10,507 nt of DNA, from assembly GCA_036496385.1 (NCBI GenBank), contig DASXLD010000074.1, positions 1-10,507 of the forward strand. Direction: 5' to 3'. A program made the position numbers and the translations under genes. The notes under the pieces were generated by a model. That model did no database searches. It was not told where the DNA came from and was given only the letters and a program-made list of their open reading frames with translations. The stretch's first letter is position 1, and the number at the start of each line of letters is the position of its first letter. This DNA comes from Schlegelella_A sp036496385. GTDB taxonomy: Bacteria; Pseudomonadota; Gammaproteobacteria; Burkholderiales; Burkholderiaceae_C. Shown here piece by piece: positions 1-5,796 of this stretch.

Positions 1-883
1 GATCCTGCCGGCGTTCGGGATCATCAGCGCGGTCATCCCGGCGTTCGCGAGGAAACGCCTGTTCGGCTACACCTCGATGGTCTACGCGACGGCGTCGATC
101 GCGATCCTGTCGTTCATCGTCTGGGCGCACCACATGTTCACGACCGGCATGCCGGTCACGGGCCAGCTCTTCTTCATGTACGCGACGATGCTGATCGCGG
201 TGCCGACGGGCGTGAAGGTCTTCAACTGGATCGCGACCATGTGGCGCGGCTCGATGACCTTCGAGACGCCGATGCTCTGGGCGGTCGGCTTCATCTTCGT
301 CTTCACGATGGGCGGCTTCACCGGCCTCATCCTGGCGATGGCGCCGATCGACATCCAGCTGCAGGACACCTACTACGTCGTCGCCCACTTCCACTACGTG
401 CTGGTCGCCGGGTCGCTGTTCGGCATGTTCGCCGGCTACTACTACTGGTCGCCGAAGTGGACCGGTGTCATGTACAACGAGGCGCGCGGCAAGATCCACT
501 TCTGGACGTCGCTGATCTTCTTCAACGTCACCTTCTTCCCGATGCACTTCCTCGGCCTTGCCGGCATGCCGCGCCGCTATGCCGACTATCCGATGCAGTT
601 CACCGACTTCAACATGGTCGCGTCGATCGGCGCATACGGCTTCGGCCTGTCGCAGGTCTACTTCTTCTTCGCGGTCGTGCTGCCGATGCTGCGCGGCAAG
701 GGCGAGAAAGCGCCGCAGCAGCCGTGGGAAGCCGCCGAGGGGCTCGAGTGGGAGGTGCCGTCGCCGGCGCCGTTCCATACCTTCGAGACGCCGCCGCAAC
801 TCAACGCCGCCGGCACCAAGATCATCGGCGCGGCCACGGCGCCACACCGCGACGCAGCGGGCGGCGCGCCTGCGCACGCTTGA
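1..883 (+). CDS. ctaD: Cytochrome c oxidase subunit I, 3' part (5' end outside window)
   Basis: This is the catalytic heme-copper subunit of the aa3 oxidase, an inner-membrane protein that reduces O2 to water and pumps protons. The frame is open from the left edge (first full codon at 2), giving 293 visible residues. An internal ATG at 77 is not the start, because the residues before it already match the family. Visible landmarks are the WAHH pair (visible residues 43-44), which are CuB ligands; the PTGVKVF stretch with the K-channel lysine; and the AHFHYVL motif, whose two histidines bind heme a3 and heme a. Several hydrophobic helices follow, then a hydrophilic tail rich in proline and alanine. 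The missing part would hold the first helices, including the other heme a ligand and the cross-linked His-Tyr. It heads a tightly packed cluster with ctaG and ctaE. The identification is secure; only the start is unseen. Confidence 0.98.
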   Translation, partial: ILPAFGIISAVIPAFARKRLFGYTSMVYATASIAILSFIVWAHHMFTTGMPVTGQLFFMYATMLIAVPTGVKVFNWIATMWRGSMTFETPMLWAVGFIFVFTMGGFTGLILAMAPIDIQLQDTYYVVAHFHYVLVAGSLFGMFAGYYYWSPKWTGVMYNEARGKIHFWTSLIFFNVTFFPMHFLGLAGMPRRYADYPMQFTDFNMVASIGAYGFGLSQVYFFFAVVLPMLRGKGEKAPQQPWEAAEGLEWEVPSPAPFHTFETPPQLNAAGTKIIGAATAPHRDAAGGAPAHA

Positions 884-894
884 TCCGCCCCGCG

Positions 895-1005
895 ATGACC
901 GACGACCGGCAGAGGAAGGCGAACGTGCGGTTGGCGCTGATCCTGGCGTCGATCGCGATCGTCTTTTTCCTCGGCTTCATCGCCAAGAGCGCCTTCTTCG
1001 GCTGA
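895..1005 (+). CDS. Small single-helix protein, putative cytochrome oxidase assembly microprotein
   Basis: This is a 36-residue reading frame between ctaD (11 nt gap) and ctaG (1 nt gap). A charged N-terminus (MTDDRQRKANVR) is followed by one hydrophobic helix of about 20 residues (roughly 13-31) and a short KSAFFG tail. That pattern predicts a single-pass inner-membrane protein with its N-terminus in the cytoplasm. Burkholderiales genomes commonly carry such a gene at exactly this place, annotated as a cytochrome oxidase small assembly protein. I assign it on size, topology and position rather than on any catalytic motif. No strong Shine-Dalgarno sequence is visible, so translation is probably coupled to ctaD. 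A larger frame covering the same bases begins inside ctaD but is only a shadow of it. The exact role, perhaps helping CtaG or subunit I assembly, is inferred. Confidence 0.8.
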   Translation: MTDDRQRKANVRLALILASIAIVFFLGFIAKSAFFG

Positions 1006-1006
1006 C

Positions 1007-1600
1007 ATGCCTTCTGCTCCGTCTTCTCGTGGCGCGGGCGTCAATGCCGACAACCGGCGCATGGTCACCAAGCTCGCCGTTGTCGCCGCGCTGATGTTCG
1101 CGTTCGGCTATGCGATGGTGCCGATCTACCGCACGATCTGCGACGTCCTCGGCACCAACGTGCTCGCGCGCTCCGAGGTGCAGAGCGGTGCGGACGCGCC
1201 GGCCAACCCGCAGGTCGACCTCGGCCGCACGGTGAGGATCGAGTTCGACGCCAACGCTCGCGGCCCGTGGGACTTCAAGCCGGCGCAGGCCAGCGTCGAC
1301 GTCCATCCCGGCGAGGTGACGACGGTGATGTACGAGTTCCGCAACCGTCAGGACCGCACGATGCGCGCGCAGGCCATCCCGAGCTACGCGCCGGCATCGG
1401 CGATGGCGCACTTCAAGAAGCTCGAGTGCTTCTGCTTCACCGAGCAGGTGTTGAAGGCGGGCGAGTCGAAGCAGTGGCCGGTCGTCTTCGTCGTCGACCG
1501 CAAGCTGCCGAAAGACGTGCGTACGATCACCTTGTCGTACACCTTCTTCGAGGCCGGCGGCAAGACGCCGGCCGAGCCGCCCGGAGCCGGCGCATCGTGA
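1007..1600 (+). CDS. ctaG: Cytochrome c oxidase assembly protein CtaG/Cox11 (CuB copper chaperone)
   Basis: This 197-residue protein of the Cox11 family delivers copper to the CuB site of subunit I. A short cytoplasmic N-terminus leads into one membrane anchor (about residues 21-41), followed by a conserved YRTIC segment (C45) just outside the membrane. The rest is a periplasmic immunoglobulin-like beta domain. The copper-binding CFCF motif is present (C141 and C143), embedded in the family sequence KLECFCFTEQ. Length and layout match full-size bacterial CtaG. The ATG lies 1 nt after the stop of the upstream microprotein gene. The end overlaps the next start in a GTGA arrangement, which suggests coupled translation. 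Copper delivery is family knowledge; the motifs are seen directly. Confidence 0.97.
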   Translation: MPSAPSSRGAGVNADNRRMVTKLAVVAALMFAFGYAMVPIYRTICDVLGTNVLARSEVQSGADAPANPQVDLGRTVRIEFDANARGPWDFKPAQASVDVHPGEVTTVMYEFRNRQDRTMRAQAIPSYAPASAMAHFKKLECFCFTEQVLKAGESKQWPVVFVVDRKLPKDVRTITLSYTFFEAGGKTPAEPPGAGAS

Positions 1601-1854
1601 GCGAGATCGGCAGCGGCGGTCAGGAGGTCGACGCGAAGAAGCGCGAGCGGCGCCGGAAAGTGTCGCTCGGCAGGACGCTGCTCGCGGTGCTCTGGTCGTT
1701 CTTCGGCGTGCGCAAGTCGAAGGATCTGGAGCGCGACGTGACCGAGCTGAATCCGCTCCACGTCGTCATCGCCGGCGTCATCGTCGCCGCGGTGTTCGTG
1801 GGCATGCTGTTCATGCTCGTCCAGTGGGTGATCAAGAGCGGCGTCGCTGCATGA
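1597..1854 (+). CDS. DUF2970 family single-pass membrane protein
   Basis: This 85-residue protein starts at a GTG that overlaps the ctaG stop (GTGA, shared bases 1597-1600). The N-terminal third is highly charged (residues 13-21, rich in K, R and E). The conserved core LWSFFGVRKSKDLERDV and ELNPLHVVIAG follows, then one strongly hydrophobic helix (about residues 55-80). This matches the DUF2970 family, whose members in Betaproteobacteria typically sit between ctaG and ctaE. No biochemical function is established to my knowledge; its fixed place in the oxidase cluster suggests a role in assembly or stability of the complex. The GTG start is chosen because it couples to ctaG and leaves a family-sized product. 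The frame is open further upstream, but that part overlaps ctaG and is out-of-frame shadow. Confidence 0.88.
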   Translation: MSEIGSGGQEVDAKKRERRRKVSLGRTLLAVLWSFFGVRKSKDLERDVTELNPLHVVIAGVIVAAVFVGMLFMLVQWVIKSGVAA

Positions 1855-1881
1855 GCGGGCCGCGAGCATTTCTGAATTTGC

Positions 1882-1886
1882 AGGAG
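1882..1886 (+). promoter_or_regulatory. Shine-Dalgarno site of ctaE
   Basis: An AGGAG core lies 8 nt before the ATG at 1895, in the 40-nt gap after the DUF2970 gene. It is the clearest ribosome binding site in the oxidase cluster, where most other genes are coupled or nearly overlapping. It fits independent, strong translation of a structural subunit. Confidence 0.75.
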
Positions 1887-1894
1887 AGCACCAG

Positions 1895-2779
1895 ATGTCG
1901 GCAGTGACACCGGCGGGCAGCCAGCCCTACTACTTCGTTCCCGCGCCCTCGCGCCACCCGGCATCGACGGCATTCGGCCTCCTGCTCATCATCTTCGGCG
2001 CGAGCCAGTGGGTCAACGGCAACGAGTGGGGCAAGTGGATCCTCACCGCCGGCTTCGTCGTCCTGGCATTCGTGCTGCAGCAGTGGTTCCGGCAGGCGAT
2101 CGGCGAGAGCGAGGGCGGTGCCTACGGCAAGAAGGTCGACGTCTCGTTTCGCTGGAGCATGAGCTGGTTCATCTTCTCGGAGGTGATGTTCTTCGGCGCC
2201 TTCTTCGGCGCGCTGTACTGGATCCGCTCGTATTCGGTGCCCGAGCTCGGCGGTCTCGACAACGCCGTCCTGTGGCCCGACTTCAAGGCCGTGTGGCCGA
2301 GCGCAGCGCCGGGCTTCACCGCATCGCCCGCGGGGATCATCGAGCCGTTCGCGACGATGGGCCCGTGGCCGATCCCGACCCTGAACACGGCGATCCTGCT
2401 GAGCTCGGGGGTGACGGTGACGATCGCTCATCACGCGCTGATCGCGAACCACCGCGCCCGCGCGGTCGTCTTCATGTGGCTGACCGTCCTGCTCGGCCTG
2501 GCCTTCCTGGGCTTTCAGGCGTACGAGTACGGCCATGCGTACAGCGAGCTCAACCTGAAGCTGAGCTCGGGCGTCTACGGCTCGACGTTCTTCATGCTGA
2601 CCGGCTTCCACGGCTTCCACGTGTTCGTCGGCATGACGATGTTGCTGTTCATCACCATCCGCATCATGCGCGGGCACTTCACGTCCGAGCGCCACTTCGG
2701 CTTCGAGGGCGCGGCGTGGTACTGGCACTTCGTCGACGTCGTCTGGCTCGGCCTCTACGTCGTCGTCTACTGGTTGTAG
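1895..2779 (+). CDS. ctaE: Cytochrome c oxidase subunit III
   Basis: This 294-residue seven-helix subunit of the aa3 oxidase stabilises subunit I and its proton uptake. The N-terminal PYYFVPAPSRHP stretch is typical of the bacterial form. FSEVMFF carries the conserved glutamate E96, followed by helices around 90-110, 160-180, 190-210, 230-257 and 275-293. The signatures GFHGFHVFVG (237-246) and WYWHFVDVVWL (275-285) are both intact. A stretch of about 50 residues between the early and middle helices (109-160) forms a long loop, as in proteobacterial relatives. The start is supported by a good ribosome binding site 8 nt upstream. It is the last + strand gene before the hairpin repeat and a convergent gene, so its transcript probably ends there. 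Confidence 0.98.
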   Translation: MSAVTPAGSQPYYFVPAPSRHPASTAFGLLLIIFGASQWVNGNEWGKWILTAGFVVLAFVLQQWFRQAIGESEGGAYGKKVDVSFRWSMSWFIFSEVMFFGAFFGALYWIRSYSVPELGGLDNAVLWPDFKAVWPSAAPGFTASPAGIIEPFATMGPWPIPTLNTAILLSSGVTVTIAHHALIANHRARAVVFMWLTVLLGLAFLGFQAYEYGHAYSELNLKLSSGVYGSTFFMLTGFHGFHVFVGMTMLLFITIRIMRGHFTSERHFGFEGAAWYWHFVDVVWLGLYVVVYWL

Positions 2780-2784
2780 GAAGA

Positions 2785-2903
2785 GGCCGCCACGCTCACT
2801 TCGTCTGCCCCCCGAGGGGGCGCGGGCCGCCTTGGGAGCGGCCCGGCGTCGGCCCGGGCCGCCACGCTCGCTTCGCTCGCTGCCCCTCGACCAAAGGGGC
2901 GGC
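2785..2903. repeat. GC-rich hairpin repeat with two related units between convergent genes
   Basis: The 124-nt gap between ctaE and the DUF2909 gene is filled by a structured, non-coding element. A 13-base block GGCCGCCACGCTC occurs twice, at 2785-2797 and 2857-2869. Each copy is followed by a short CTTCG-type stretch and then a C-run/G-run hairpin. The first hairpin pairs GCCCCC (2807-2812) with GGGGGC (2816-2821). The last pairs GCCCC (2882-2886) with GGGGC (2896-2900). A third hairpin between them pairs GGGCCGC (2824-2830) with GCGGCCC (2838-2844). I recognise this style of element as a dispersed intergenic repeat in Rubrivivax/Leptothrix-type Burkholderiales, but its copy number here cannot be seen from one window. 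Confidence 0.75.
2807..2844. terminator. Possible bidirectional terminator or mRNA 3'-end hairpins of ctaE
   Basis: Two adjacent GC hairpins follow 28 nt after the ctaE stop codon: a 6-bp stem with a 3-nt loop (2807-2821) and a 7-bp stem with a 7-nt loop (2824-2844). They lie between convergent genes, where a terminator for both strands is expected. No T-run follows on either strand, so they are not a standard intrinsic terminator. They could act with Rho or protect the mRNA 3' end. Confidence 0.4.
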
Positions 2904-3125
2904 TCAGTGGCCGAGGGGAACGCCGGTCGGATGGATCCAGCCGAGCGACCAGGCGATGATGAGGCAGGCGAACAGCAGCACCGAGACCGCGATGCGCACC
3001 GCGAGCGCGCGCATCATGTCGCCGCCCTTCGATCCCTCCGCGCGACCGCCGCGCAGCATCGCGACGCCCGCCCACGCGAGGGCGCCGAGGATGACGGCGA
3101 AGGCAATGCCGATGAGCACGTGCAT
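2904..3125 (-). CDS. DUF2909 (twin transmembrane) family small membrane protein
   Basis: This 73-residue protein is encoded against the oxidase cluster, convergent with ctaE and divergent from surf1. It has two hydrophobic helices (about residues 2-23 and 42-62). They are joined by a basic, glycine-rich loop (LRGGRAEGSKGGDMM), with a WSLGWIHPTGVPLGH tail. The size and two-helix hairpin match the DUF2909 or twin transmembrane family, which sits at this locus in many Betaproteobacteria. The loop charges suggest that both ends face the periplasm. No catalytic residues are visible and no function is established to my knowledge. Conservation beside surf1 suggests a link to oxidase assembly, which is inference. 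The ATG at 3125 is the only sensible start, and no clear ribosome binding site precedes it. Confidence 0.85.
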   Translation of the reverse strand: MHVLIGIAFAVILGALAWAGVAMLRGGRAEGSKGGDMMRALAVRIAVSVLLFACLIIAWSLGWIHPTGVPLGH

Positions 3126-3133
3126 CGTGGTCG

Positions 3134-3139
3134 ATTATG
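3134..3139 (-). promoter_or_regulatory. Possible -10 box of the DUF2909 gene
   Basis: Read on the - strand, the hexamer is CATAAT, five of six bases of the sigma-70 -10 consensus, in an otherwise GC-rich 51-nt divergent gap. It lies 8 nt before the ATG, so transcription would start at or next to the start codon. No Shine-Dalgarno is present and no convincing -35 is seen. This would suit a leaderless mRNA, but the evidence is thin. Confidence 0.3.
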
Positions 3140-3176
3140 GTCGCCGGCGCCGCGATGACGCCGGACCGCGGCGCTC

Positions 3177-3935
3177 GTGAGCTCCGATGCCGCGCCGTCG
3201 CGGGAACGCCGGGTCGGGTCGCGCCGGCGCCGTCTCGTCGTCAACCTCGCGACGCTCGCCGGGATCGTCCTGGCCGCGCGTCTGGGCGTCTGGCAGCTCG
3301 ACCGCGCCGACCAGAAGATCGCCTTGCAATCGAGCCTCGTGGCGCGCGCCAGCGAGCCCGCGCTAACCGCCGCTGACCTCGCCCACACATCGGCGGCGGC
3401 GGCGGCGCAGCAGCAGCGTGCCGTCGTCCTTCACGGGCGCTGGATCGCCGAGCGCACCGTGTTTCTCGACAACCGGCAGATGGACGGCAAGGTCGGCTTC
3501 TTCGTCGTCACGCCGCTCGCCCTCACCCCGGGGCCGGGCACGGCGCTGGTCCAGCGCGGCTGGCTGCCGCGCAGCTTCACCGATCGCAGCGTGCTGCCGG
3601 CATTCGAGACGCCGACCGGCATCGTCACCGTCGCTGGAACCGTGGCCCCGCGGCCGGCACGGCTGTTCGAGTTCGACGGCGCCGCGAGCGGCCCGATCCG
3701 GCAAAATCTCGACGTCGTCTCGTTCGCGCGCGAAACCGGCCTCGATCTGTTGCCGCTCTCGGTGGTGCAGCGAGAGACCCCTGGCGCGGCGGCCGACGGG
3801 CTCGTGCGCCACTGGTCGGCGCCGGCGGCCGACGTGCAGAAGCACTACGGCTATGCGGTCCAGTGGTTCGCAATCGCGGCGGGCATCGCCTTCCTCTATG
3901 TCTGGCATCGATTCATCCGCCCCGGCAAGTCCTGA
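3177..3935 (+). CDS. surf1: SURF1 family cytochrome oxidase biogenesis protein
   Basis: This 252-residue Surf1/Shy1-type protein helps insert heme a into subunit I. A short basic N-terminus (RRVGSRRRR) precedes helix 1 (about 20-38). The family signature LGVWQLDRADQK spans 36-47. The periplasmic domain follows, with conserved HGRWI (86-90), FLDNRQMDGKVGFFVVTPL and LVQRGWLPR (124-132) segments. A second helix near the C-terminus (about 225-244) is preceded by HYGYAVQWFA (223-232). The layout and length are typical. Translation probably starts at GTG 3177; no in-frame ATG is nearby. An odd feature is a low-complexity alanine/glutamine run at residues 73-80, encoded by back-to-back CGG and CAG triplet repeats. 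The gene opens the second half of the oxidase cluster, and its 3' end overlaps the next gene. Confidence 0.95.
   Translation: MSSDAAPSRERRVGSRRRRLVVNLATLAGIVLAARLGVWQLDRADQKIALQSSLVARASEPALTAADLAHTSAAAAAQQQRAVVLHGRWIAERTVFLDNRQMDGKVGFFVVTPLALTPGPGTALVQRGWLPRSFTDRSVLPAFETPTGIVTVAGTVAPRPARLFEFDGAASGPIRQNLDVVSFARETGLDLLPLSVVQRETPGAAADGLVRHWSAPAADVQKHYGYAVQWFAIAAGIAFLYVWHRFIRPGKS
3391..3416. repeat. Adjacent CGG and CAG triplet runs inside surf1
   Basis: Six CGG/GCG-phase triplets (3391-3408) run into three CAG units (3408-3416), encoding the alanine and glutamine run of Surf1 residues 73-80. It lies in a poorly conserved stretch before the first beta strand. Length changes in steps of three bases would keep the frame. 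Confidence 0.7.
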
Positions 3936-4626
3936 TTCGGCGCTCCTCGTCAACCTGAGCGTGCATTCGCTGCCGTCGCCGCGCGAGGTGGCGGCGCTGC
4001 GTCGTACCGAGCGCGGTCGTTGGACGATGGTGCTCGTCCTGATCATCTGCGCGGCGCCGGTCATCGCCTCGTACTTTGCCTACTTCGTCGTCCGCCCGCA
4101 GGCGCGCACCAACTACGGCGAGCTGATCGTGCCGACGCGGCCGATCCCCGCATCGCTGCCGCTCGCCGATCTCGCCGGCGCTGCCGTCGCACCGGCGACT
4201 CTTCGCGGCCAATGGCTCGTGGTGGTCGTCGCCGGTGGCGCCTGCGACGCGCGCTGCGAGCACCACCTCTGGCTGCAGCGGCAGCTGCACGCCGCGCTCG
4301 GCGCGAACCAGGATCGCGTCGACAAGGTCTGGCTCGTCGACGACAAGGTGCTGCCACGGCCCGAGACCTTGCGCGCGATCGCGGCGACGGCCGAGGCGCA
4401 GCAGACGGCCTTCCCACCGACGACGGTGCTGCGCACGTCGCGCGCCGCGCTGCTCGGCTGGCTCGCCCCGGCGGCCGGCCACGAGCTCGAAGACCACCTC
4501 TACCTCGTCGATCCGCACGGCGAATGGATGCTGCGCGTTCCGGCCGCGGCCGACCCGGGCCGCCTGAAGCGCGACCTCGACAAGCTGCTCAGCGCCTCGG
4601 CCGGCTGGGATCGTCCGGGCCGATGA
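3898..4626 (+). CDS. Membrane-anchored SCO-like thioredoxin-fold protein of the oxidase cluster
   Basis: This 242-residue protein is usually annotated as hypothetical in Burkholderiales, at this place between surf1 and ctaA. It has a cytoplasmic N-terminus (VHSLPSPREV), one helix (about 43-64) and a periplasmic domain. That domain resembles a shortened SCO fold. A hydrophobic strand WLVVVVAGG leads to CDARC (C116 and C120), which has the CxxxC spacing of the SCO copper site. The block LGANQDRVDKVWLVDD (134-149) parallels LGADGDRLQTVFVTID in the true SCO of this window. DHLYLVDPHGEW (199-210) recalls the SCO segment holding the copper-binding histidine. Function is inferred: a copper chaperone, a thiol reductase for CuA, or a degenerate paralog. 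The ATG at 3898 overlaps surf1 by 38 nt; a GTG at 3961 is an alternative. No clear ribosome binding site settles the choice. Confidence 0.82.
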   Translation: MSGIDSSAPASPDSALLVNLSVHSLPSPREVAALRRTERGRWTMVLVLIICAAPVIASYFAYFVVRPQARTNYGELIVPTRPIPASLPLADLAGAAVAPATLRGQWLVVVVAGGACDARCEHHLWLQRQLHAALGANQDRVDKVWLVDDKVLPRPETLRAIAATAEAQQTAFPPTTVLRTSRAALLGWLAPAAGHELEDHLYLVDPHGEWMLRVPAAADPGRLKRDLDKLLSASAGWDRPGR

Positions 4627-4630
4627 GACG

Positions 4631-5779
4631 ATGAACGCCGCGGTCCCAGCTTACGATCTCGCGCCCCTGCTCGGCGTGATCGCCGTCGGTACGCTGCTCG
4701 CGCTGATCCCGATCGTGTGGGTCTGGCGGCGCCGCAAAGGCGAGGCGCCGGCACTGCGGCTGCAGGCGTTTGCCTGGCTCGTCTTCTTCCTCGCCTTCGA
4801 TCTCGTCCTGCTCGGCGCGTTCACGCGACTGAGCGACTCCGGGCTCGGCTGCCCCGACTGGCCCGGCTGCTACGGCCACGCGAGCCCGATCGGCGCCAGT
4901 GCGCATATCGCCGCTGCCGAGGCCGCGGTGCCGACCGGCGCCGTCACGGTCACCAAGGCGTGGATCGAGATGCTGCATCGCTATGCGGCGACGGCGATCG
5001 GCATCCTCGTCATCGCTCTGCTCGTGATGGCGATTCGCGAGTCACGCCGCAGCGCGGGGCGGATCAGCGCGCGCTGGCCGGCGTGGACGCTGCTCTGGAT
5101 CTGCGTCCAGGGCGCGTTCGGCGCGCTCACGGTGACGCTGCGGCTCTATCCGGCGATCGTCACCCTTCATCTGCTTGCCGGCTTCGGCCTGCTCGCATTG
5201 CTCGCGATCCAGGCCGAGCACTACGCGCCGCGCGTGGTTGCGCTCGCGCCAGCGCTGCGCGCCGGGCTGGTCGCCGTCGCTGCGCTGACCGTCGTGCAGG
5301 TCGCCCTCGGCGGCTGGGTCAGCAGCAACTACGCCGTGCTCGCCTGTCGCGACTTCCCGACTTGCCAGGGCAGCTGGTGGCCGGTGATGGACGCGGCCGA
5401 GGGCTTCGTCGTCATGCGGCCGCTCGGCGAGAGCGGCGGCTCCGGCTATCTGCCGTTCGCCGCGTTGACGGCGATCCACATGGCGCATCGCATCGGCGCG
5501 TTGATGTTGCTGCCGGCACTGGTCGCGCTCGCCTGGCGCCTGCATGCCGCGGGAGCGACGACGCGGCCCTGGGCATTCGGCTTGCTCGCGGTCGCCGCAT
5601 GGCAGGCAGCGAGCGGCCTCGGCAACGTCCTGCTCGGCTGGCCGCTCGCGGCGGCGATCGCGCACACGGGCGGTGCCGCAGCGCTCGTCGTCATGCTGAC
5701 CGTGCTGCTCGTCCGCAGCGCGCGTCGCCGTGCCATGACGGCCACGGTCGCCGGCGGGTCGCCCGCGCTCGTCGGCTAG
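4631..5779 (+). CDS. ctaA: Heme A synthase (COX15/CtaA family)
   Basis: This 382-residue multi-helix membrane protein oxidises the C8 methyl group of heme o to give heme a. It has the expected two-fold architecture of two four-helix bundles, with an extra N-terminal helix. Candidate heme-ligand histidines are H116 (EMLHRYAA), H180 (TLHLLAGF), H283 and H286 (IHMAHRIGA), and H345 (IAHTGGAA). Two extracytoplasmic cysteine pairs are present: C74/C80 in GCPDWPGC and C239/C245 in CRDFPTC. Such pairs are known in CtaA proteins, where a disulfide affects heme handling. TRLSDSGLGCPDWP is a strong family signature. The ATG comes 4 nt after the upstream stop, without a strong ribosome binding site, so coupling is likely. 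With ctaB next door, the two genes form the heme b to heme a pathway. Confidence 0.97.
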   Translation: MNAAVPAYDLAPLLGVIAVGTLLALIPIVWVWRRRKGEAPALRLQAFAWLVFFLAFDLVLLGAFTRLSDSGLGCPDWPGCYGHASPIGASAHIAAAEAAVPTGAVTVTKAWIEMLHRYAATAIGILVIALLVMAIRESRRSAGRISARWPAWTLLWICVQGAFGALTVTLRLYPAIVTLHLLAGFGLLALLAIQAEHYAPRVVALAPALRAGLVAVAALTVVQVALGGWVSSNYAVLACRDFPTCQGSWWPVMDAAEGFVVMRPLGESGGSGYLPFAALTAIHMAHRIGALMLLPALVALAWRLHAAGATTRPWAFGLLAVAAWQAASGLGNVLLGWPLAAAIAHTGGAAALVVMLTVLLVRSARRRAMTATVAGGSPALVG

Positions 5780-5796
5780 CGGACTAGGATCGGCCC

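Noticed and set aside
241..894. Long open frame over ctaD that continues into the small protein at 895-1005
   Set aside because: The translation over ctaD is arginine-rich shadow sequence; only the part from the ATG at 895 has a credible membrane helix and the expected position.
1832..2728. 298-codon - strand frame opposite ctaE
   Set aside because: The product is a charged, low-complexity stretch rich in R, E, H and A, typical of antisense shadow; ctaE on the + strand is unmistakable.
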